Below, piece by piece: positions 23,964 to 33,803 of a DNA stretch of 64,000 bases (position 1 is the first letter of the stretch; each line of letters begins with the position of its first letter). The translations under genes were made by a program, and so were the position numbers. The stretch is from Hericium rajendrae (Eukaryota > Basidiomycota > Agaricomycetes > Russulales > Hericiaceae): positions 104,501-168,500 of the forward strand of contig CM065879.1 in the NCBI GenBank assembly GCA_033439255.1, in the 5' to 3' direction. The notes under the pieces are model-generated. The model searched no databases. It was not told the origin of the DNA and saw nothing but the letters and a program-made list of their open reading frames with translations.

Positions 23964-24230
23964 GAGCCCATTCAGTACTAATTCCCATATGAGCATGCCG
24001 AGTCAGCTTGACACCGTCGCATCCTAGATGGTGGAGCTCACGTTGGCCAACATTCCAGTGTAGCCATAGTAGTATGCATAGAATAACAATATGGTTTCCC
24101 ATGTCCCCTTGCTCAGGAATACCTGCCCAGAGTCTCTATGCCTCGCATTAAGTTGCCATGGCACATTGCTTGGCCAAGTCTATGTCAATTCTGCAATGAT
24201 ATATGCCTGGGCCAAATGTACTATATTTCA
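23964..24230 (+). repeat. Left terminal inverted region of KDZ copy A
   Basis: Reverse-complement match to about 47960-48202 with a handful of mismatches and one 2-base indel. It contains the TTGGCCAA-like word that recurs in the neighbouring array. Confidence 0.8.
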
Positions 24231-24245
24231 AGCGGTGTGCATGTT

Positions 24246-25124
24246 GCTATGGGTTGGCCTACTCATAATGCCATATACCGCGGCATGCCACTATGGATTG
24301 GCCAAGCCGTGCTGCCGAGACCACCTCCATGCCGATATGGATTGGCCAAGATGGAATTTTGCAACTGTTGCATACCGCTATGGGTTGGCCAATGTGTAAT
24401 TTTCCACCTGTTACATGTGGCTATGGGTTGGCCAAGATGGAATTCCGCACAGTGTTGCATGCCGGTATGGGTTGGCCAGCATGCAATTCCGCGTCCTGTT
24501 GCATACCGCTATGGGTTGGCCAATGTGTAATTTTCCACCTGTTACATGTGGCTATGGGTTGGCCAAGATGGAGTTCCGCACAGTGTTGCATGCCACTATG
24601 GGTTGGCCAAGTTGGAGTTCCACACAGTGTTACATGCCGGTATGGGTTGGCCAGCACGCAATTCCACGTCCTGTTGCATACCGCTATGGGTTGGCCAATG
24701 TGTAATTTTCCACCTGTTACATGTGGCTATGGGTTGGCCAAGATGGAATTCCGCACAGTGTTGCATGCCGGTATGGGTTGGCCAGCACGCAATTCCACGT
24801 CCTGTTGCATACCGCTATGGGTTGGCCAGCACGCAATTTTGCATCCTGTTGCATACCACTATGGGTTGGCCAATGTGTAATTTTCCACCTGTTACATGTG
24901 GCTATGGGTTGGCCAAGATGGAGTTCCGCACAGTGTTGCATGCCGGTATGGGTTGGCCAACACGCAATTCCGCATCCTGTTGCATACCGCTATGGGTTGG
25001 CCAATGTGTAATTTTCCACCTGTTACATGTGGCTATGGGTTGGCCAAGATGGAATTCCGCACAGTGTTGCATGCCGGTATGGGTTGGCCAACACGCAATT
25101 CCGCGTCCTGTTGCAATGTGTAGC
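24246..25124 (+). repeat. Subterminal tandem array, 43-44 bp monomers, copy A
   Basis: Roughly 20 monomers of 43-44 bp, each carrying TATGGGTTGGCCA followed by a variable half such as GTGTAATTTTCCACC or GATGGAATTCCGCACA. Monomer types alternate in a higher-order pattern of about 131 bp. Because the period is near a multiple of three only in groups, long stop-free frames run across it (for example 24546-25214). They repeat one pattern in all frames and are not genes. Confidence 0.9.
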
Positions 25125-25672
25125 ATATTGTTATGGGTTCTCCAAGTGGTGAGTCAATTATCACTTGCATACTGTTATGGCTTGTCCAAGATGTCATTTT
25201 GCACTGTTACATAGTGCTATGGGTTGGCCAGTGTGCAATGTCACATGCTACTATAGCTTTGCCTATCCCAGTTTATGTAAAAGCGACCATTTGACCATCG
25301 CATGTATCATATACAACTGCATACCCCGCAATAGATCCAACATACCAGATTGATACATGCGGCATTCCTCCGTGTATCCCGCGGCATTTCCCCATGTATC
25401 CCGCGGCATGCACGCATGTATGCCGCTGCATATCGGGGTATACCCGCTGAGGCCACAACTTATATACGGCATGATAACCGCTATATGTTGCCACATATCG
25501 CCGGGTATTCTGCTATATTCAATTGCTATCATCGCGAACGGATAGAACGGGGATTTAATATGCCACGACATACTAATAAGGGAACCACTCGGGGGTACTG
25601 TCACGTGACATTGGGCGCTGCAGGCACAAGGGTCTTTACAACTGCGATAACACATTCTCCCCACCCACCATC

Positions 25673-26274
25673 ATGTCTCAATCACCAAATGCGAATACAT
25701 GGGCTTGCCATACCCCTGACATCCACGCCATCCATACACGCGTGATATCATTGCTCTCCGAAATAGCATCCTCATCTGATAAACAGATGACAGGAGCACA
25801 ATGGGTATATCAATATGTGCTCGATACCCACAATGCTAACTATTCATAAGGTTCAGTTATCCCGTGATATCGGCTTATTGAAACTTTACAACATCGGAGG
25901 ACCGCTGGACTCCCGCATCCCTGCAATATTCTGCCAGTTGGTGCAGGATTATGCCACGGTGACAGCAGGGATCTTTGGAAATGTCCCTGCCCTTCTTACA
26001 CAGGTATGCTATATTACCAGTCCTGTTCGGCATAAGTAAAGACTAATTCAACAATGTTCAGAGTGGAATTTACGCCAAAGGACCACCCACACCACCAGCT
26101 GATATCCTTGCTGCCCGGGAGGAGATCCTCAGCAACTTTGATAATGCAGAATCCAAGCTCCAATCACTTGCCACAGCAGTAAAGGAGTTATTGGAGGAAT
26201 GGCGCATTAAGCGTGGCATTGCCAAGCGTAGAATGGAGGAGGTCACTGCTCTGAAGCAGGAGAATGAATATTAG
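25673..26274 (+). CDS. KDZ accessory gene 1, small coiled-coil protein
   Basis: Three exons, 25673-25804, 25851-26003 and 26062-26274, give 165 aa. The first intron is 46 nt and contains a textbook GCTAAC branch site. The N-terminal part has the segments ISLLSEIASSSDKQ and LSRDIGLLKLYN. The last exon is a charged helix rich in Glu, Lys and Leu (AREEILSNFDNAESKLQSLA onward) that should form a coiled coil. The gene is preserved intact in the second element at 62413-63014. A protein with a similar C-terminal coiled coil is encoded near the other end of the element (43820-44892). I do not recognise a family. Confidence 0.7.
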
Positions 26275-26482
26275 ACAGGCAATATTGTGTATACTGCTAT
26301 CGGTTTTGATATTATTCTACTCTGAGCATCAACCACAGTGTCAATCTGCCCCGCCAGAGGTAACGTGACTCATTCCGCGGAATACACGTGTTTTCAATGC
26401 GGCATGGGCGTCAATAGATACCAATCATCCCCCAATCTCCTTTACATCGCCTCTACACATTTCAAGTCACTGAATCTCTGAA

Positions 26483-27391
26483 ATGAACACCCAGCGTGCT
26501 GCTCCAGGCAATGATTCTATGCCGCCCACTGGCTCACTCGCACAGGCCATTGTTAACGAAGTTACATGGCGTATTCACGATGCACTGAAGACCATTTCAA
26601 AGCCGCCGGGAACCTACGAGTACTGGTATGCATTCACCGCCATCCAGAAGGAACTGGTATGTTGTGGAGAATACATATGTTTATTACATTAACATGGGTA
26701 CATAGGATGTTGCTGCGATAATGCTTGGTTTTGCAGAGTTAGCCAAGATGCCGCCGTTGGTCATTCCGACGTTCCTACGAAATACCAATGCCATGCTGGC
26801 CTCCATCGGTGATGCCATAGCTGCGCACCGGAAACCAGACCCACTAGAACGCATACCATTCCCACGGGATGCCACGATGATGCACTACATGCCTCGATGG
26901 TGGCTACCCCGTGCGCAGTGGTGGCCGAAACCCATCTGGGACACGCTGCGCTCAATTTCATCCGGGGCTGTGGGTCATGCAGATGGATCTGCCAAGGATC
27001 GAAGGTACTGCAGTCCATATATCATTAATTACCCAGAGCTGAAAACGTTCAGAGGTAATGCCGGTGTGTGGTCCACTGCCGCGACACGTACGCCACATCC
27101 GCCAGACATCGTGGGATGTCTAGCCCTTTCCCTCAGTGCCCACGTGGACAAGGTACACAGTTATGATCTCTTTGGTTCCAACAATTACTCATGCCGCAGT
27201 AGATCCAGCGAATGGACAAGGTGTACAGTGCACTAAACGATGCTGTGGCCAGGTCTGAGAACATGACCAACTACCTGCAGGAATTCTGCGATGAGCGTGA
27301 GTACATACAAGGCAATTTGAGAGGGATGAAGAAGTGGATGAAGGATCCCGAGGGATGGTGGACCCTCTTCCAGGATTATCTGCGGGACTGA
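26483..27391 (+). CDS. KDZ accessory gene 2, unknown
   Basis: Three exons, 26483-26656, 26706-27152 and 27203-27391, give 269 aa. The middle exon has ELAKMPPLVIPTF, a Trp-rich MPRWWLPRAQWWPKP patch and a His/Pro-rich loop. The last exon is a charged helix (RMDKVYSALNDAVARSEN) ending in a Trp-rich WMKDPEGWWTLFQDYL tail. No catalytic motif is visible. It follows accessory gene 1 by about 200 bp in the same direction and is converging with the transposase gene. The second element carries the same gene from 63223, open as far as the window allows. Intact frames in both copies argue that it is or was functional. Confidence 0.68.
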
Positions 27392-27511
27392 GGTCATCTT
27401 GCATGCGTCTGAAAGGCCATTGAATACTTCTGGTATGCCGCGGCATGTCCTCTATCGTCTCCCCAGTCTTGAGTCATCCCAAGTATATATATGCCGAGGC
27501 CTACATGTACA

Positions 27512-30500
27512 TTAGTCTAACCCATATGTTGAACGTGGATCATCTCCTACAACCTCCTTGAAGCTGTGCTCGGCATGCCTAGCAAACTCCTGCCACATCG
27601 CCCTCTGTCTCGCACCATATGCTGCATGTCCCCGTAAGTTCTCCCCCTTCGCATACTCCACCCTCATGCCCCAGTCATCAGCACGCTTCTCAAACCCGGT
27701 GACAGTCCATTCCATCTCGAATGGGAGAACCACCATCTCCTCGTGCCATCGGTGCATCCTGGCGCGTGCATGAAGCCACTGGACTCTGTGAACTGTATGG
27801 ATCAAGAAGGTGTTATTCTGCCATGCATAAATCTCAATTGGCATGGACTTTATACGTACAGTCAGCAAGCCATTCACCCTGGTTGGAATCCCCATCAATG
27901 TCCATTGTCCAGAACCAGGGCAGAGTTGAATTGCGTAGACCAGCGATCGATGGATCTAAGACTGCAGTGCGAACCTTGAGATGATCTGGCAGGAGGTGTT
28001 TGAACTTTTGGAGAACAGTGTCATCTGCGCCCAGGGCTTGCATTGCTTCACGACATTTTGAATACACACGTGCTTGGTGCTGAACAGTACTCTCGATGGA
28101 TGTCACACCATCCCATGCCCACGTCTTCTTGCGTTGACTATTCGCATGCCGCACATCATGCCTGAAGACATAGGCCTTATATCTGAGGGCAAGTCGTAAG
28201 CTTTCCAAAGCGTCATTTGCCTGGCCTTGTCGCAGTTCTCGCTCGGTATCAACCAGCGTTTTCATCTGAGGTAAGCGTAGAATGCCTTGCTCGAGGCGGG
28301 AAGGAATGCTGATGGCCACGCGTTCGATCGGGATGTACCCTCCAGGTCGGCGAGGTGCGTGAGCAGGGGTATCATCTTCCTCGTCTTCCTCGCCAACCCT
28401 ATCAAATCTCTCACCATCGTCCGGGGCCAGAGGGACTCCGTGGCCTGTGGTATCAATGTCATATGGCAGGTAATGTGATGCCGCACGTTCAAAGGTTGTC
28501 ACCCGGGATTGCAGGCACCACCTCTTATCTTCAAGATCATTTCGTTGAGGTGCAGTAGGGCTGGAACCCAGCTTCTGTACAAGGGTCAATACCGACAGCC
28601 TTTGCCGCCAGATGTCAGTATGTATAATAGGATGTGCATATGGTTTCAATGTACTGAGTCTCTTGTATGCGGAGGCCCAGCATGATCCATGCCGCGGCAC
28701 CATGTCCCCTCCCACGATCAAGTTCCAGTTGATTGAGCTTCACTAGAACATCCGCTCTTGATGGTCCTATCATATTCCATCTGGCATCAATATGGGGTTA
28801 CTCTGAATATTGATTTGTCTGCCTGCCTTTCTTCACGGTAGTGTCATATATCTTGACCATCACCATTGGATCCTTCTCTCGCTTTCTTTGCACCTTCTGC
28901 TCTTGCCATGACCAGCGGCCTCGATTAGCATTCGATACTGTATAATCAATACTTTCAAATGCATCCTCAGCTGCTCCCAATTCCACCTTTCCATTCCGAT
29001 AGCGACGGGACAGATAGGCCACTTTAAACTCAGTCAGCAAATTACATTCATATGAAGAGATGTAGACGAACCCATTCCAATGAGCTTCTTCCAATTGGAA
29101 TCATTCATGTGATCGTCAAGTACCTCCCTACGATGGGATGTTGACATGCCACTAGTGCTCCTGGAAATTTCGTTCAATGGAGCCCACAGTGTCTCAACTG
29201 TTTCACCATCGAACTGCCGTGCACCAATGATATAGTTTGGTGAGAATGCTGGAACGGAATCAATAGGAATTCACTGCTGGCCACCCGTTGCTCGAATAGC
29301 TTCCTCCACTGGCAGACAATATCATAAACGTTCATGAAGATTTCGATACCCTTGCTGTTGTGATTCATGGCCTGGCAAGCCGAGTAATCCATGTTCATTT
29401 GCCTGTATATGCTCGTCACCATTGCCCTAAAATCATTCCAACCCTAATCGGCATACCGTTCTCCCTTCTGGAAGTTGACTGTAGAGTGTGGGTAAAAGCA
29501 CCCATGGCAACATGCCGTCGCTCCAATTCCGGTGTGCTCAACGTGATGCCTATCCGTGTTGACACGATTGACAGCCCGGTGCTCATTACATGTTGATCTC
29601 TAAATGCCGCGGGATACGTCAACACCGCGCAGGCATGCGATCGCAAGTTGGCGTACCTCGCGTAGGTCATTCGAGGATTTCAAATGCTTCTTATACTCAT
29701 CCTGTCCTACCATGAATCCAGCACCGTCACTGAGCTGCACGTCATTCGCCGGTCTCCGCATCTTTGACCCAGTGGACTCAAAATTCCCATCCATGATGAA
29801 CGTTCGCAGGAAGATCCATCTGAACCACTCTCAGTCACCGCCCAAGAATTGCAGATAAAATGCTGTACGCACCGTCGAGGATCACATGTCTTCCAGTCCT
29901 CTGGTAGATTGAACTCCGGCTGTGCACATGTAGGGCAGAACATCGCGCGGCATCCCGGTGTTTCCATCTCACTTGGATCGTGCCCCATACCAAACCATCT
30001 ACGCAGTTTCATATCCCGCCACTGCCGCTCAACGTGCAACAGTTCTCGGTATCGGTCCTATATTGCAATCAACAGGATACTTTTCAAAATCATGGAATAA
30101 CCATACGGGTACGGTTGATGGAAATGCGCTACTTGTGAGGCATCACAACTTGTGATAGAAATGGTAAGCAGTTGTTTTGCATTCCAAGTTGTCCAGACGG
30201 AAGTCGTCCAAGACTCGGAATGTAAATGCAGTCTCTGGGGTATGAAACGTGGAGGGGAACATCTGCATACGGAATAATTGTAAGGCTGGGGGGTCGGCAT
30301 TAGGACAGTGGCACCAGACGACCGGAATGCAGTGGACACCGGTCGCATCAACAATGCACATAATTGGGTTCCCATCAGAGTCCCCCGCCTTTTTGGGAAG
30401 CGTGTCTGTCTGGAAGGTTAACAGGTCCTCATCCACTTCAGGCCGGCTGAATGCCTCATCCCCATCATAGACTTCCAGATCGTCCTGTACATCCTCCTCC

Positions 30501-31224
30501 TGGGGATCTGGGCCAAATTGGTGGTGTTCTGAACTGGTGTGGGGACAGGGCTCTCCAGAATGCCCAGTGTGGATCTTGACACCCGCGAGGCGAAGCCATG
30601 ATGGTGCAAAGAATTCACCTGTCCAGCGTTCGACACGATGAAACGGCAGGGTTGCATGACGTTTGGCTAAGCACTGAGGACACTCGAACACCTGTCCGAG
30701 ACAGTCTAGACATCGCCAGCTACCTGGGGTTGCCTTGCAAGTGGCGCAGGACATGTTCTCCGGGGGGGAGTCTCCATCTAGCATTGCACGTATGTATTCC
30801 GCGCGTTTCGGGAGCCATTCCCACAGGTAATCGTGCTGTCCCTATGTCGCGGCATAAGCAATTTCTCCTGGGGCATGCAACGAAATGCTGGAAGTGCGTG
30901 CACCTTTCCATGAACGTCTGCCAATGGGTCTCGAATGCCGTCCTCATCCATAAAGTCGTTATTCATGACTTCATAATCCTCTGCCCATGGCCCAGGTAGA
31001 GCATTGAATATAGCTTCTCGAGATGGCCCGGATCCGTCCCTGTCTGGTGTAGACATTTCTAGAAATGTGGTGTCGATATCCAGGTGAGATCGGCGAGACT
31101 TTTTCAATGTGACTTGCTTGAATCCACGAGTTGTGTCCTGTACGACGAGGGTGACATGTGCACGGCCGCCCGTTGGTGCTGCGGAGTATCGTATCCCATT
31201 TTTGCGTTGTTTAGTGCATACCAT
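27512..31224 (-). pseudogene. KDZ transposase with CxC2 zinc cluster, disrupted
   Basis: Exons read on the minus strand: 31224-30904, 30841-30107, 30057-29873, 29819-29657, 29599-29457, then from 29402 onward to 27512. The CxC2-like cluster near residue 130-165 reads CATC...CLDC...CPQC-x4-H. The catalytic core has MDGNFE, GIGATAC, QMNMDYSACQAMN, YDIVCQW and ETLWAPLNEIS, with DHMNDSNWKK after it; these are hallmark KDZ (Kyakuja-Dileera-Zisupton) segments with the expected D, D and E. Three lesions are visible: TGA at 30143-30145 (codon about 340), a frameshifting internal deletion near 29255-29270 between the second D segment and ETLWAP, and TAA at 28798-28800. The transposase would move the element by DNA cut-and-paste. 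This copy should not make a full-length enzyme. Confidence 0.85.
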
Positions 31225-31359
31225 GAAGTCAACGGTGTTTGGCTGATAGCGTAGCAACGAGACCAGATACAGGGATGACGGAATGTCTCTGTAGGAAACT
31301 TGGTCATAGAGAAGAAACTGACTAATCTGTACAGATCTATCGTACATGCAGATCTGATC

Positions 31360-32749
31360 TTATGATAGTGACAATCTGGTAAGAGCATGGAGTGATCGCT
31401 CCAGATCATTGTCGGAATGGCTATGAGCCGCGCCATCATTCTCTCGGTCATACGCACGGATCCTCATCCATCCTGGAGCCTCTTGTCCAACCCGATCATG
31501 CACTACATCCTGCATGAACCATGCATAACAAACCCGTTCACCAGAGAAGTCCGAGACAGCATGCTCAAGGGCTCTGCCAGATATTGCAACCACAGTTCGG
31601 GGTTTATAAGCAAATTCTAGTCCGGTGCCTGGCAGGCTAAATGTGGCGCCGTGATATGATCCGATAGTGCAGAGGACATCATACCATGAGGCATGACTCT
31701 GGGAATCCCGATGGGACGGCGTTAGCCTGTTCGATATGACCGCAACACCGTTGAATACCGAGGGCCACTGTCGGAGTGCTGGTGCAAGTCGCTCTATGCC
31801 CTTCAGCTCCTTCATGACGCATGCCACGGCAATGTATAGCTCTGGGTGAATGACGCGGAGAATGGTGCTGAACAACGCGGCAGTCTCCGCAATGTCCGTG
31901 GCCCATTGCATGCCATCCGCGTTACCCTTTGCTGGATTGATCAATGGGGAGATGAATAAGTCGTCGTCTGGACCCTATGCACAGCAATGCTTGAGAATCG
32001 CAAAACAATATGAATGTCCATCAGTGAAACGCACATTTTTAGCCTGTTGAAACCATGCAGGAGACATTGACACGGTTCCAGGTGTAAATTCTTTGCATAT
32101 GTCCTCGGCATGAAAGAGAGTGGAGGATTCCCTCCAGGTTCCGCGTTTGCTGCTGCTCGACTTCTTCTGGGAAGGATTGGACTTGCAGACATAGGAATTC
32201 AGGTGCTGTGTTGCCGCCCGCATCTTGTCCTTTCATTATATAAGTATGAGGTATTGAACAGAGCACACTCGACATACCTCGCGCTCCTTTGATATGAGTC
32301 CTGGCAAGTACCAGACGAATTTTCTCCCATGCTTGTCAACCCCAATACATGGCTTCATATACCTGGGATGCCCGCAAGCTGGCGGATAGCGCTGCCGAAA
32401 TGTTGGAGAGTCCTGTTCTCTTTTACGTTCGGCATAGCGCTCCAGGTCCCAGTCAAGGGTGACTGTTCATTGTTAGGATGTTAATGAGCTAATTAAATGG
32501 ATATAAACACATACTACGACGATTAAATGCAGTTACAAGCATATCCGTGCAGAAGTCCAGCTCGGACAGCATAGTGATAGGGATGATTGTTGCTGGACGC
32601 GGAATGTCAGGAGGAATGGTTCGCTCTGCAACAGCGCAGTGGTGCTGATCGAGCACATTGAGAAACCGGTTGTAGAGATATTCCGCCATTGCAGGGGCGT
32701 AAGGACAATGAGACCCGGGGTCATTATCGGGAGTAGGAGCTGAAGACAT
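31360..32749 (-). CDS. TET/JBP-type 2OG-Fe(II) dioxygenase (5mC oxidase family)
   Basis: Four exons, 32749-32515, 32462-32278, 32229-32035 and 31974-31360, close to 409 aa with no internal stop. The third intron (60 nt, GTGCGT...CATAG) removes what would otherwise be an in-frame TAG. The double-stranded beta-helix core lies in exon 4. The HxD iron ligands are in TPSHRDSQ (H about 293, D about 295). FSLPGTGLEF and TVVAISG follow. The distal His is in ALEHAV (about 343) and the 2-oxoglutarate Arg in GERVCYAW (about 352), ending with VVHDRVG. This series matches basidiomycete TET/JBP proteins, which oxidise 5-methylcytosine in DNA and are often carried by KDZ transposons. It is the reverse-strand neighbour, about 140 bp upstream, of the transposase gene. 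Start at the only in-frame M of exon 1. Substrate is inferred from family. Confidence 0.82.
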
Positions 32750-33803
32750 TATGGCTATGCAAAATCAGCGTTTCTGGATGTATCGTTTTTAAATACTAAC
32801 CTAGACAATGGAACGGCATTGTCCACCATCGTATTGGAGCATGCATTGTCTATCTATGGTATTGTTCTATTGTTACTCATACCTGCTCCTTTGTTCATTT
32901 CCAGTGACAATGACAAGTTGCCTTTGTATTATTGTTGCAGACGACAATGCTCATTTAGTTGAGGTGAATATGTCCGATCAGTCATGTACAAGACATGTAC
33001 GTTCCAGGTTTCGTGCCGCACTATTATGCATATGCCGAGCTTGTGACATTGTTCTGTTGTTAACTCATACCTGCTTCCTCGTTTGTTTTCAGTTACAACT
33101 GCCATTTTATTCTTGTTACAGACAGTGCTCATTATAGTTGGGGAAAACACCTCTCCTCCCTCATATACAATGCACGCCTGACCGCAAGACAATAACGTTC
33201 CACGTCTCTAGTGCTACACTATTGTGCATATGGCACATTGATCCTTTGTTCACGCCAGATTCTTGAGGGACTCCGGCCCGACTTTCATAGCCTTATTAGG
33301 TATCTTGAACAGTAATCTGATGATCGGATCATTTGATGCCAAGCCGATCATCGGGTGGAGCGACGCGCGGAGTGATGGCAGAACAGACTTCTCCCACTCT
33401 GTCGGTCCACTAAAGTAGAGTGTTACTGACATGGACGGTTTACGGACCCTAAGCTATGTACCCTATATCTGCATCATACAGGTATTGGTCTGGAACTGAC
33501 TGGAATACAATACTGCCATAAGTCAACAGGCAGGGTGGTCTGGCAGTTTGGTATGATCTGTTGGGGAAAATGGTGAGCGATGTACCGCATGGATGCGCGA
33601 TCACCTTCGGCAAACGTGGAGTCCTGGGAGAGGATAAGGACAATTTCGAGTCCAGCCATGGTGTCATGGCATTCTAGAAGATTTCAACTCTAGCCATGGC
33701 GTGATGGGAGAGCGCAGAATTTGATTGTAGTCATGGTGTGATGGGAGGGCACAGAATGTTCAGCCTGCATTTTGTTTTACCAAGTCTGACCTCCCCTCTT
33801 GTT
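32750..33803. other. Divergent intergenic region between TET/JBP gene and accessory gene 3
   Basis: About 1 kb, AT-richer than its neighbours, with the word TTGTTACTCATACCTGCTCC recurring in diverged form near 33058. That gives a roughly 190 bp imperfect direct repeat (about 32800-32990 and 32990-33180). A tandem GCCATGG-type repeat lies near 33650-33740. It probably contains two promoters. No gene is recognised. Confidence 0.4.

Noticed and set aside
24246-25124. CRISPR-like appearance of regular repeats with variable halves
   Set aside because: Nuclear fungal DNA. The variable halves themselves recur in a fixed set, and the repeats are part of a transposon end.
24293-25214. Long plus-strand frames of repeated MWLWVGQ/GLAKMEF-type sequence
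   Set aside because: They are translations of the 43-44 bp tandem array. The same pattern cycles through all frames and shifts with array length in copy C.
31975-31977. In-frame TAG inside the TET/JBP gene
   Set aside because: It falls at the end of a well-formed 60 nt intron (GTGCGT donor, CATAG acceptor), and the spliced frame matches the family better.
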